Assembly: GCF_000003815.2 (NCBI RefSeq)
Contig: NC_049984.1
Coordinates: 17,765,502 to 17,829,501 of the forward strand
Source of the DNA: Branchiostoma floridae
Taxonomy: Eukaryota > Chordata > Leptocardii > Amphioxiformes > Branchiostomatidae
Length of the DNA stretch: 64,000 nt
Direction of reading: 5' to 3'
Part shown: positions 24,602 to 36,300 of the stretch, piece after piece
How the letters are laid out: each line of letters starts with the position of its first letter
How positions within the stretch are numbered: position 1 is the stretch's first letter
Notes under the pieces: generated by a model
Told to the model about the DNA's origin: nothing
The model's input: only the letters and a program-made list of their open reading frames with translations
The model's database searches: none
Position numbers and translations under genes: made by a program

Positions 24602-25062
24602 AAACATCGAGCAGATTAAAATGGGACTGAGCAGAGCACTTTGGACTAATGCTTGTAGCCTTTCACAGACTACACCTATATATCAGATATTTTGTGAAAA
24701 TGTATATTGAAAGGTAATCAATATGTAGAATGCAATTAGATGTCTCCAGGAACAAAGGTCCCAGAATTCTGGCTCAGGTTCCCAGAATTCTGCAGATTCT
24801 GCTCAGTTCTGGCTCAGGTCCCAGAATCTGCAGAATCTGGCTCAGGTCCAGAATTCTGGCTCAGGTTCCAGAATTCTGCAGAATTCTCCAGAATTCTCCA
24901 GAATTGACTTTGTTCCTGGAGACATCTAATTGCATTCTACATGTTAATTACCTTTCAATATACATTTTCACAAAATATCTGATATATAGGTGTAGTCTGT
25001 GAAAGGCTACAAGCATTAGTCCAAAGTGCTCTGCTCAGTCCCATTTTAATCTGCTCGATGTT
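24602..25062. repeat. Large near-perfect palindrome with minisatellite centre
   Basis: Left arm 24602-24757 and right arm 24908-25062 are reverse complements with very few differences (for example AACATCGAGCAGATTAAAAT against ATTTTAATCTGCTCGATGTT). The 150-bp centre is built from CCAGAATTCTG and GGCTCAGG words in tandem. The high arm identity indicates a recent origin or gene conversion. The open frame at 24730-25002 is an artefact of it. Confidence 0.9.
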
Positions 25063-26462
25063 AGAATTTAAATGGTTTCTTAAGTCATCAGTCTGATCCA
25101 CAGTTCCTAAAATTATCTGGTGCAGGTAAATTTCTATTTTGCAAATTTCCAGGTATATGCTGAGGGAAATAAAAAATGTTTCGAGTCGTCCTATATAGTT
25201 TGAGTGATGAGACGAAAAATTTGCAAAGAACCAAGATAAGAAATGACTAATGATCAGATTTCATTTGGCTGAGTTTGTCCTGAAAGGTTGGTCTATTTTT
25301 GAGTTAAATTTTGCTGAATGTCTTTGACCTGGATGTGCTCTCAAAAGTGCTGAGACCATAGCAAAGTTCTTATCTTACACAGTCAGGAGAAGTTAAAAAA
25401 ATGGTATTTATAGAATTTGGATGATTGGTTATGTTCTTCTTTTGTCGTCCTTATCTGAGGTGAAGCATGGTGCTTTTTATAACCCTCGTTGACGATGGCT
25501 TTTGAGAATGGACTGTTAATAGCAATACGTATTGAATATCATTTGTTGTAGTGTCAACATGTATGTGAAGGATCATTGTGTTTCATTATATGTGGGTACC
25601 TGAAAAACTGATAACAGTTCAGACCTGAGTTGCTTTCACCTGGCGAAACGATAAAACTTAGCGAATGTATTTGATGACAGACTTTGATTAAAAGCCCTGT
25701 CTCTCCACACCGTAACACAGATACTTCAAACTTACACGTGTGACTAACTATGTGTATATTTGTGTATCCATGCAATTAGAATTTGAAGCGGCAAGTATAA
25801 AGGTGAACATTCATTTGAAACTTTTGAAAGTCAACAGTGGTGCATTATCTGAATTTCATCATTGTAACATAATACATCAAATAAGGTATTTTTATTGTAT
25901 TGCAGAAAGTTTTCATTGCAGAAAGTTCTAGAACTCTTCATTTCTTAAAAATGCTGCACTGAAATGATTAAGTGCAATATGCTTGTAGCATTTAAACTCA
26001 AGACGTGAATGCAGCCGTTTGCAGCCAGATGCAATGTTCCATTCAATGATTAAGTATAATGTGGATAATTTCATGATGAGGCGTAATTTGAGTTTTATAT
26101 GTCTATAAACAAGCAAAACCAATGCATGCTCCAAAAGTAGATACACTTATACAAGAGTCTCATCAGCCTGACGTTATATCCAGTTTCATGCTTCAAAGGA
26201 CTGGGTTGGCGTGATCATTGATTTACCAACTAGAGCGTGAGATCTTCTGGACATTGGTGTTATCGAGACTGGTGATGTAAGTCTGAAGCGACCCAGTTGC
26301 TTCACCATATGGATCGAATTTCGTGAATACATGTACTTGATTTCGATCCTGGTTGGTGAGCCGACGGCCTGCGTATGAGGGAGCTTCAGGCATTATCGTC
26401 ATACATAAATGGTTTGAAAAAGAATGAGACGAGCAAGGGTGGCCCAGACCAGGTGTAGTTAA
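25063..26462. other. Intergenic, nothing recognised
   Basis: No coding exon, RNA or complete element was seen. A short piece near 25118-25160 (GGTGCAGGTAAATTTC) resembles the GTGCAGGTA family. Confidence 0.45.
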
Positions 26463-26803
26463 GGTGGTATCTCACTGCACTTTGGGCACTGGCATGGCGG
26501 GGTTCGTTCACTGAGGCACTGTTGTGTTGTATTTTTGCCAACCTTTTATAATTTAGATATTGTGTAATATGTAATGCATGGCAGTAGCTGCTCAAGACCG
26601 CAACCTTTGGAGAAAGTATGCTCGACGAGTCGACCAATGCAACAGTGTTGCGGGAGGGTCTAAGGTCTAAGGTAAGGTAAGATCATGTAAAATTATGACA
26701 ACGAAATACACAAAACCATAAGAAAATTTGTTCTTTATCTCTGAAATCCGTTGAGTAATCTCTCAAACTCCGCAATGCCACACCGGTGCCCCGAGATACC
26801 ACC
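26463..26803. mobile_element. 340-bp MITE with GGTGGTATCTC termini
   Basis: Left GGTGGTATCTCACTGCACTT..CACTGGCATGGCGG pairs with right CCGCAATGCCACACCGGTGC, then CCCGAGATACCACC. The structure resembles the 250-bp elements at 618 and 7194 (AT-rich centre with ACACAAAAC). No transposase. Confidence 0.7.
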
Positions 26804-27175
26804 AAGTTGTATAGCAATAGTCCCATTGGTCCACCAATTTGATCTGTGAGTAGGAGACAAGAGTCAGGCCCTGCTTGGGTATGTTTTAAGGGACTGCATT
26901 CGTAATTTTGGATGGTGACATAAAACCTGGGCGGCCCTGTTTATGATGAAACTTCAGCCACAGACGTCACATTTATCGAGAAGGGTAGGGGTGACCCTAT
27001 GTCACAGTTTGGCTGAAAACACAAGTCGTAGCGAAGCCACATTGTAACTACAAAAAGCATCTCGATTGAGGATGACTAGTATGTTTAAACTTTATCTAAA
27101 AGCAAAAATAACTGCACATCTCCAATTTTACCACCAGTAGACTGTCTCGGCAGGTGGCATTTTAAGTCCCATTTC

Positions 27176-27499
27176 AGGACTCGAAATACCACCAGTATAT
27201 GCAGGTAATAGTGCAGGTAAAATTGGAGCTATGCAGGTATTTCTAATGTCTACCTGCACCTGGCCTGCACTAGTCCATGTACTGGTTTTTATACATAAAT
27301 GTCATATGATGTAAGTGTATGTGGATTGTTATTAGCTGCATTGAAAGTTACCACATATAAAACATATAAGAAAAAATAACATTGGTTCCTGAACAATTTT
27401 AGTATATACCATACTTCCTAAATTCAGAGTGGTGCAGGTAATTTTCAAACTTAGCTGCACCTTAGTGCAGGTGTGCAGAAAAAAGTATTTCAAGCCCTA
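27176..27499. mobile_element. Non-autonomous element with AGG(A/G)CTCGAAATA termini and GTGCAGGTA subrepeats
   Basis: Left end CAGGACTCGAAATACCACC; right end AGTATTTCAAGCCCT, its approximate inverse. Inside are several GTGCAGGTA/TACCTGCAC copies. The termini match the CAGGGCTCGAAAT elements in cdt1 introns, but the subterminal repeat differs (TGCAGGTA rather than GGTGCACC). Confidence 0.6.
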
Positions 27500-27863
27500 C
27501 ATGTCATGTGTACCTTGACATTTCACATACATGCTGAATGAAGACTTGGTTTACAAACACACACCCCAGACAGGGCACACCGTAAAACACACGCAGGGCG
27601 GATCAACTGCTGATGATGTGCAAGTGTTAAGTAAAGCCATTGACTTGATGCATGGTCCATTCAAATGTAATCGAGATGCAAGGCCGTTCAAGGACCTTAC
27701 TTACTATGACATAAGTGAAATGAATTAGGTCAAATGGTGCACAGCCTGAGAATATTAAGTGTAGTCACTTTGAATGAATGAACATATATAAAGAAAAAGC
27801 AAGCAAGGGGTAAAAGGAGCAAAAGGTTCCAATTATGCCTTATTACGTAACCCATAAACTAGA

Positions 27864-28052
27864 TACTGTAAATGCATTTAAGTTCGCGGGGATTTAATTT
27901 CGCGGTCGCGGGAAAAGGGACTTTTCGCGTTGGATTTAAGTTCGCGGTAACACCATAGACTGCAGTCTAATACCATAGTAGACAAATACTAGTAGTCAAG
28001 AAGTAGTCACCGCGACCAATAATCCACCGCGAACATTTCTGCATTTACAGTA
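27864..28052. mobile_element. MITE with TACTGTAAATGCA termini, 189 bp
   Basis: Left TACTGTAAATGCATTTAAG, then TTCGCGG, pairs with right CCGCGAACATTTCTGCATTTACAGTA. TA at both ends suggests a Tc1/mariner-type target. Subterminal TTCGCGG and CGCGGT words recur internally. Confidence 0.8.
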
Positions 28053-28503
28053 TGCTCAGAGTTTCTGTTGTTCAGGGCAATCCTTATCCTGACTTGAGAT
28101 AACTGACCAAAGGAATGTTGGGCTGGAAAATAGTGACCTTGAATATGTCCCGAAGGTCAGAGAAAAGTGTGGAGAACTTGTTATCAAAATATACTTCATG
28201 AGGAATCCTTCATATTTTAATTAAAAAGAATTCGAAGTTGGTATCTGACTTTCAGCAGAGCTTAAAATAAGTCCTGCTAATACACCTCAGGTTGCAACTT
28301 AATTGTCCTTCTCCCTCACTTATTTAACGTTACTGATTTTCAAAAGGGTGTCGCTTGCAAAGTAATGATCATAATTGATCCTGATTAGAATTTCTGTTAG
28401 AAATTCATGAAGTTATATAATTGCTATGCCAAACATTTGAGTCATGCACCTTATTTCCGGGTGAGGCCACCTGTCGTATTCACATGGCTGAACAATAACT
28501 TAA

Positions 28504-28860
28504 AGGCAACCTAAGCAATATCACATTGTTAAAAGTGGAAATATTCTGAATAAGGCAGTCTGTATAATATTGACATCTAATGCACTATTTTAGCACATTT
28601 ACATCATTATTTCATAAATTGAGCCGTTAAAAACAGCGCGGGAATGAGTTGCACAAGGATTCCAGATCAAGTCCTTATTTTGGGGGGGTACAATAATAAG
28701 GAATATCCTCGTGCAACTTGTCTCTGGGCCGTATTTAACCGCTCAAAGTATCAAATTATGATGTAAATGTGAGAATACAGTGCAGTAGATGTCAATATCA
28801 TGCAGATTGCCTTATTCAGAATATTTCCACTTTGACGCTGTAATATTGCTTAGGTTGCCT
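28504..28860. mobile_element. piggyBac-type MITE, 357 bp, in TTAA
   Basis: TTAA (28500-28503), then AGGCAACCTAAGCAATAT; right end ATATTGCTTAGGTTGCCT, then TTAA (28861-28864). The arms continue as an imperfect hairpin over about 165 bp each (GTGGAAATATTCTGAATAAG against CTTATTCAGAATATTTCCAC). The TTAA duplication is the piggyBac hallmark. No transposase. Confidence 0.85.
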
Positions 28861-28864
28861 TTAA

Positions 28865-29467
28865 ATAAGCAGCATGTAAAATAATTCTTCAGAAATAAAA
28901 TCCTGCACAACTTAGCAACATGACATTGTATAAAACATTATGCAAAATCACAAGTAGTGAGATCAATAAAATGTATTTGGGCAGCAAAGCAGATTCAGAA
29001 ACAATCTTCAAGATCATAATTCTAAAGTACAAGTTTTACAAAATGGTGAATCTAAATATGTCTTTTAAAATGTCATCCTTATCTAACACTGCTACATCAC
29101 ATGCCACATTCTGCTGTGTATTATTGTCATGTATATGTATTTTCAAATATACATTTGTTTGTTGACTTGTTTTATCTTACAAAATTAATGATATTACCTT
29201 ATGAATCACCACAATCATCAGCAATATAGGGTATATAATGAGGCATAAAAAGAAAACACTAAGTCATAGAAACTCAACACCTTGTTCTCAGATTCCAAGA
29301 TGCATTATGCACCATACCGGTAAGGCTTAAATTGAATTGTTATACATGTACTTCTACTCTCATTTTCCTATGCCTCCATCAATTTTCTGCATTAATCGAA
29401 GACCAAAATTGTGGAAATCAAACTAACGTGTTACACCGAAGGGCAGCTACAATGTACCCCTATACAA
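28865..29467. other. Intergenic, nothing recognised
   Basis: AT-rich. The open frame 28920-29165 has no recognisable domain. Confidence 0.4.
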
Positions 29468-29857
29468 TACAGTCAAACCTGCCCAAGATGACCACCCGGG
29501 GGACCGGGCAAAAGCGGTCTATTTGGACAGGTGGTCGGTTAGAAGAGTATCGACTCACAACATGCCCCATGCATAGTTTAAATGGTTTCCGTTGTGTTTA
29601 ATGGCAAATAGCAAGCACACGCACGTGCATCCGCTGTCAGCCTTTATTTTGTAAACATCGTAATGGTAGTCAAAATCTGGCGCAAACTGACCGAATTCGG
29701 CACAAAATCGCGCTAGTTATCATTGAAAATCAATGACACCTCAAGATTTGAAAATGGCGTGGTGTGGTCATTATGGGCAGGGATTTGGTCCCAATTTTTG
29801 GCGGTCGCGTTGGCCAGGTGGTCGTTGTGAAGAGGTCGCTCAATGCTTACGTCAATT
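29468..29857. mobile_element. Tc1-like element end, runs into assembly gap
   Basis: TACAGTCAAACCTGCCCAAG, then ATGACCACC, resembles widely distributed Tc1-type ends (CAGTCAAACCTG..GACCACC). GGTGGTC words recur near 29547 and 29817. The other end lies in or beyond the gap. No transposase is visible. Confidence 0.55.
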
Positions 29858-30508
29858 NNNNNNNNNNNNNNNNNNNNNNNNNNNNNNNNNNNNNNNNNNN
29901 NNNNNNNNNNNNNNNNNNNNNNNNNNNNNNNNNNNNNNNNNNNNNNNNNNNNNNNNNNNNNNNNNNNNNNNNNNNNNNNNNNNNNNNNNNNNNNNNNNNN
30001 NNNNNNNNNNNNNNNNNNNNNNNNNNNNNNNNNNNNNNNNNNNNNNNNNNNNNNNNNNNNNNNNNNNNNNNNNNNNNNNNNNNNNNNNNNNNNNNNNNNN
30101 NNNNNNNNNNNNNNNNNNNNNNNNNNNNNNNNNNNNNNNNNNNNNNNNNNNNNNNNNNNNNNNNNNNNNNNNNNNNNNNNNNNNNNNNNNNNNNNNNNNN
30201 NNNNNNNNNNNNNNNNNNNNNNNNNNNNNNNNNNNNNNNNNNNNNNNNNNNNNNNNNNNNNNNNNNNNNNNNNNNNNNNNNNNNNNNNNNNNNNNNNNNN
30301 NNNNNNNNNNNNNNNNNNNNNNNNNNNNNNNNNNNNNNNNNNNNNNNNNNNNNNNNNNNNNNNNNNNNNNNNNNNNNNNNNNNNNNNNNNNNNNNNNNNN
30401 NNNNNNNNNNNNNNNNNNNNNNNNNNNNNNNNNNNNNNNNNNNNNNNNNNNNNNNNNNNNNNNNNNNNNNNNNNNNNNNNNNNNNNNNNNNNNNNNNNNN
30501 NNNNNNNN
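29858..30508. other. Assembly gap (651 N)
   Basis: A run of N, probably the interior of a repeated element. Confidence 0.99.
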
Positions 30509-32028
30509 TCAATGGTTCATCAGGTTTGTACACGACTGGGTATCAATGTTCTTTGTACACAACCGATACCAATTAACTGGCAACCTTTCAGTAGTTCTTA
30601 TCCTCATTTCCGGCAGACCAGTTGGAAGCAAAAGTACTCATCATTGCCCTAAGGAAGTAGACAAAGGACTACAGAAATATTGACAGGTAATTGGCATTTA
30701 GGTAAGTACAAAGAACTTCAATACCCAGTGTGACGACAAACCTGGAAGGCACAATAAAACTATCAACCTCAGTCTGTGAAGTAAAAGAATATCTTTAAGT
30801 TAATATCTCGACCTTTCCTCAGTTGTATGTAGGCTAATTCACCCCTGAAGTCATGGTGCACATACATTACATGTATATATTAGAAAATAAGACGGACATT
30901 ATAAGAGATATAACGTCCTTGAAAATAAGAAGAGCATCCACCCTTAACACTTAATATTGCTGCATCAGAATTTGCAGAACCTGACATAAAACCAATAACT
31001 ACAAGTACCAGTACAAATAGACAACATTTTTAAGCTGCACAATGATCAATGCTATTAGACCGAACAAACTTTTTTTTCATTTCTTGTCTTGCCTGTACCT
31101 CTGTGTGGATGTAAGATAAGATCATACCAGATTACAATCAGAAAGACAAAACGTTGTAAAAATGACCAACCAGCAGAATAGGATATGTAAAAAAGATATC
31201 AAAGTAGACTGTATGTTAAGCTCAGCTCCTCTTGTATTTAGCAGCATATAGAAGTTAGTTTTTGAGTTAGGCACTTGATATATGGTCTGAGATGACCACA
31301 AAATTAGTTAAGGTGTCATCCAATACTCCAAGTCTTGTAACTTTTGTTAGATGCAATGTGTACGGTTTCTCATGTGAGCTACCTTTGCAGGGGAAGTGGT
31401 CATTATGGATATGCATTAATGTAATGATACGAAAAAAGTACATGAGTGATATAACAACTTACTGTCAGTGCGATCAATCATTTGCTCATTCATACAATGT
31501 TTGACTACTAAATACAACACTGACACTAAATGAAAGAATTGTTATTCAAAGTACAAAATCTGAGCACGAGATCACTTTGAAGTTGCCATAATGTGATGAA
31601 ACAAAATAAAAATGAAGACTGGGAGTCAGAGCCAAAGGTACGTATAGTTCTGCTATTGCCATTACATGCCAGATTGGAGACTATATGGATCTAACTCTAG
31701 TCAAAGAATACAGGCTTTTCATTTGATGTCAACTGCGCCATGTTGGATTACAGTATACGTTAAAACACTCGAAGATGCCATTGCTTAACCTTATTACCCG
31801 CCAACATGGTCGCCAAGGACTCAAATCATAATTATCATTACGTCAATGCAAAGCCTATATAAGTTGGTACCTTATATACTTGAAGTTTTACCTTAGTTTG
31901 TACAACACAGAAAATTTTACCTCAGGAGTTTGACCCATTTTTCTGATGCACAATGATCTTTGGGACATCATGTCTAGGGGCCAACACCAAAACTTGCCTA
32001 ACATGTCGACTTCACAAAAGCCACAACG
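30509..32028. other. Intergenic, nothing recognised
   Basis: Downstream of the cyba stop codon. No gene is seen, and no canonical AATAAA could be tied to the cyba 3' UTR with confidence. Confidence 0.4.
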
Positions 32029-32036
32029 GTGGCAGT

Positions 32037-32352
32037 TAGGGGTGAGTACCGGTACAGAAAATTCAAGTCTAGGTTCGGTTCAGGTCCAGAGGATCAGGTC
32101 CAGGTCCGGACCTGTACCTGGACCTGATTCAGTACATGAAAGCAAGTCCATTTCGCTACAAAGAAGTATGTTTCGTGGAGTATTTGACTCTTTGAGCCCC
32201 AAAACGTGTGAATTCCTGATCATATAATCTGTTTATTTTCTAATAGGTCCAGCATCCGGTTCACCGAATTTTTTCAGGTCAGTTTTTCCCGGACCGGTCC
32301 AATAAGAAAAAAACGGTTTTGTACCGGTGCACCGTATCGGTACCCACCCCTA
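32037..32352. mobile_element. hAT-type MITE family C, copy 2 (complete, 316 bp)
   Basis: Termini TAGGGGTGAGTACCGGTAC and its inverse GTATCGGTACCCACCCCTA, flanked by a perfect 8-bp target duplication GTGGCAGT (32029-32036 and 32353-32360). An 8-bp duplication with TAGGGGTG ends is characteristic of hAT elements. The interior has palindromic GGTCCAGGTCC/GGACCTGGACC blocks and no transposase. It lies downstream of cyba. Confidence 0.9.
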
Positions 32353-33185
32353 GTGGCAGTTAATGTCAGACCCCATTAACCCATGGTGAACTAGACCACA
32401 GCAGGTATTGATCTTGGGGCACCTTTGAACTGATCCTGATTTGATCAGTCCCAAAGACCAGCATGGGTCAAAAAAGAGGGTCAAGTTCCTAAAGGCATTG
32501 TCTGAAATTCGGTTCATCCCTGTTGTAGCGCCATTCCTAGGAAACACTGCTGTTGGTTAGCAGAAACCAGCAAAGAGAGAGTAAGAGAATTCCTGTGGTT
32601 ATATAAAAATACATATTTTACAAAGATCTCAAATATCTCCAGCTAGACTTTCACAACTCTACGCTAATGTCTCCATGATATGAGTTATCAAAAATAGCCC
32701 TGGAGACACATAGTCATAAGAATAGTCTTACTGTTTTCTACATTGCCTTGCCAGTTCACGGATTCCCTTTACAAACTTGCTGATATGTAGAAAAAGGCAA
32801 AGTTATATGCTTAGTGAAGGGCAAAGATCAAACATCACACATTCAATGACCTTCAGATAACTTTGCTAACTGACAGAAGGTCACCGAATTTCAAAATCAT
32901 CAGAAAATCAAGCATATAAAGTATATCCCTGAAAATCTACCATTACATTGGATGGGCTCTGTGGCCTTTGAACAACAGTTGATCCCTAAAGATCCTGTGG
33001 TGGTGGAAAGACCATCAGCCTTATTTCAGCCAAAAATATCCTTTTGAGATTGAGACTTTTGACTTGTCTGGTCAACTATTTTCTTTCTGTGTGACACTGG
33101 CTTTGAAGAATAATTTCAGCAGAATTCAGCGAGTCATACGTCATGTTTCCTACAGCCTATCCTAGTCACAAACAATACTGTAAGG

Positions 33186-33362
33186 CTAGAGGATGGTCGG
33201 GTCTCCTTCTACCGGTTGCGCCGGACGTTTCGGCCTGACGTGGGCCGGCGCCCGTGGGGGCGGCTGTGACGGTGGCTGTGTGATGACTGTCTGGTTGGAA
33301 GAACTGGGTGCGCCCTTAGTGTCGATGCCGATAGGCTGCCACTTTTCCCCGTGAAACGCAGC
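33186..33362 (-). CDS. cyba: cyba exon 6 (terminal, proline-rich tail)
   Basis: Acceptor GTTTGTTGTCTGCCAG|GCTGCG; stop TAG at 33188-33186. It encodes 58 residues starting AAFHGEKWQPI (human AAVRGEQWTPI), with the SH3-docking proline-rich motif TQPPSQPPPRAPA and an Arg/Lys/Pro-rich end. The tail is about 15 residues shorter than the human acidic C-terminus. Confidence 0.95.
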   Translation of the reverse strand, partial: AAFHGEKWQPIGIDTKGAPSSSNQTVITQPPSQPPPRAPAHVRPKRPAQPVEGDPTIL

Positions 33363-36300
33363 CTGGCAGACAACAAACGGGAACATCAGACAAGGCCACA
33401 ACAAAATCATTCGTTAATTCTCAGATCGTTCTGTACAGAAACCTCCTACTCATCACAGTAAAGGAAAGAAAACTGATGTAACACATGTCACGGTCATCAG
33501 GACTAGCCAAAACTACCATGTAAGGAACCGTTCAGGAGGGGAAACAGGGCAACAGAATAGATGGAAAGACAGTATCAGAGAATACATCTATGAAGGTTAG
33601 ACATCCAGGTAAGCAATATTCAAATACAATTCAATCTCTACAACTGGATAAAAAAACGGATATTTACTTCCAGACGTTCGAGTAACTTTGCATATGATCC
33701 TAATGAGTTAGTGGTTAAACCAGTTTTTCTAGTTAGCTGTACTTGTATGGAATTGTTCTGCTAATTCATTCTAGTGACGCTGAAGAAGAGTGATGGATGT
33801 CACTCGAAACATCCGGAAGTAAATATCCGTTTTTTTAAATCCAGATGTAGAGATTGAATTGTATTTGAATATCAGAGAATAGACAGGCATGACACTAAGT
33901 GAAACATAAAGAAAACACCCAAAAAAAGCAAATGTGGAGAAACTGGTTGTCAGATCTTCCATGGTACCCCAACTGTCGAATAGTCATACAAAGAGATAGA
34001 TGTAATGAGATGAGATAGGGAGTCTGGTAGAGAATACAAAAAAACAAGATATGGCACTCTATTGACAACAGCACAGACACACAGCACAGTCAGCTGTTCT
34101 TTGCAATCTGTTTATAACTACAACATTCTATGCCTGAAAAGGCCTATAAAATGTATCGTCCTAGGGTATACATGTACCAAAGAAAACTACAATTTGCTTA
34201 AGGTAGCAGTGTTTTTCATCAAACTGCATCCATATGTGATGACAAAGTCTAACACCAAAGCAGATACAGTTCATCACAGGAGCCTAAATCCTGGACAACT
34301 CTGATCTATAAATAGACCTTTGATAATTGAACATTTACAAGTTTCAAAAGCTTGATATTTGATCAAAGGCCATAGACCAAAGCCCCTTTGATCAAACAGT
34401 CCACTCTTGGATGAAATTAGAAACACTAGCTCTGGGCACCAAAGAGAAAATTCAAGACTTTCTTTTTTGATGTATAGCATGGTTAAGAACACTCTAGTGT
34501 CTGATGTATCAAATTATGCTTTTGAATGTCATTCTAAACTTCAATGGATTTTAGGCAAGACTGCAAATATGGCATCCTTACAACAACAGTAACATACTTA
34601 ACACCTGTCGGAGTTGTAAAACCCATAGTTTCAATTCACTACGAACAGGGTTGGATAAGTCAATTAGCCTGATTGTCCCTGACAAGTGAAAGGGCCATTC
34701 GGACAAGCGGATGTCTGATCCCACCTGTCCGATTAGGCAAGTAAGATGTGCTGATATTTTTGTTGTTGTTTTCCCCCTGGTTCACTACCATCTGCCATCT
34801 GCCATACTGTTGTTTCCCCCCTGGTTCATGGCCATCAAGGATGCAAAAAAACTTATGGAAAATGTCACTTAAATTTCGGGTAAGTGAAAAGTTGGTTCAG
34901 GCAAGTAAGTTTTTTTATGTACTTGCCCGATAGGACAAGTAACTTTGAGAAAACTTGTCCAACCCTGACAAAACTGCAGTAAATGAACTTTAAGACTTTC
35001 AAGGGCTAGATTTGTGTTGAATTGTGGTGAAACTTAACACAAGAGGCCAGTCACATTTATAGTGCATTGAAACAAAAAAGAACAAGTCATATAGTCTCTA
35101 ACATTAATCAAATCACAAGCAAAGGTCTGTTCAAAAACTGGACACAGGTCACAGAAGTGCTTTCTCTGAGGCCACAAGATGATTCCAAGTTTCTAGTAAG
35201 TTCTCCCTTTGCTTACTTCATACACAACACTTCCTGTGCACTTTGGGAACATTGCTTCCTTGTTCCATGCCTTCAAGGCTTACTCGGCCCTGGAGATACA
35301 GTTGTAAGGAGATTAATAACTGAAATCCAAGAAGTGATGGGACCATCTTGCCTTTCCTTCACACAAGGCTGCCACATCGTTTAGACAAAGGGTACTTTAA
35401 TCTTGAATTATAGCGACCTTGGCTGGGACTAAAACGCACTTCAAAACTGATCATTCTAGAAATGAATGTGCAGCACTAGACTTCTAGACAACTGTGTCTT
35501 TTGATCTAAGGTCTATAATATGGTACAAGGCTGCTAATGTCAACATCATAAGGCTAACGCTTCCTTAGTGATCCTTTGATCTGAGTCCTGTAACATTTTA
35601 CTGAGTGGCCAAGTTGGATGAAAGAAGGCCTTAAGTTTGGGTTGATGCGTGATGTACTCACCACAAAGTAAATGATGCTAGCGATGAAGAGACCTAGGGC
35701 ACCCAGGATGGTGGGGAGCTGGAAGCCTGCAGGCACACACAATCTGTAACACAAGGGAACATGCTTAGATGTATTACAAGGTCTTAGTCATGTTGGTGTT
35801 TGAATACCCATAGGGACAGAGTCTGGTTAGAAGTTCACGGACATTCTGCAGAACCGTAAAAAAAGAGTTTGCAACTGAAGTAATGGAATGAAGAAAAGAG
35901 CATACATTTGTACATGTACGTTAACAGTGTGATGAGGTCACCACGAAAGTCACTAATGTGAAACCACCACAGAGACTTCAAGATTCACAGTTAGAGAACT
36001 TGAGAATTTCTACTCCAAATATGGAATGAATGGAACGTCGAGAATGTGATTGGATCCCAACTTATGAAGTTAGGATTGCTTTACGCCTTTTCTCCCTGTC
36101 CTTTATTAGGTAACTTTGTACATTCTTACATCTGCCTTACATCATGTTAGAGTTGACTAATTACAATAGAAAAATTCCAGAACTGTCTAAAGATTATCTT
36201 GCAATAATGAATAAAGGAAGACTTTCATTGCACAATTTTCGCCTGACCCAGCAATGAAAAAATGCAACTTATATGTTCAACAGCACCAAAAACTTCTCTC

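Noticed and set aside
33780-33810. Intact hammerhead ribozyme in cyba intron 5
   Set aside because: Core words and stem II are present, but I could not pair stem I and stem III is only two base pairs, so it is kept only as a speculative finding.
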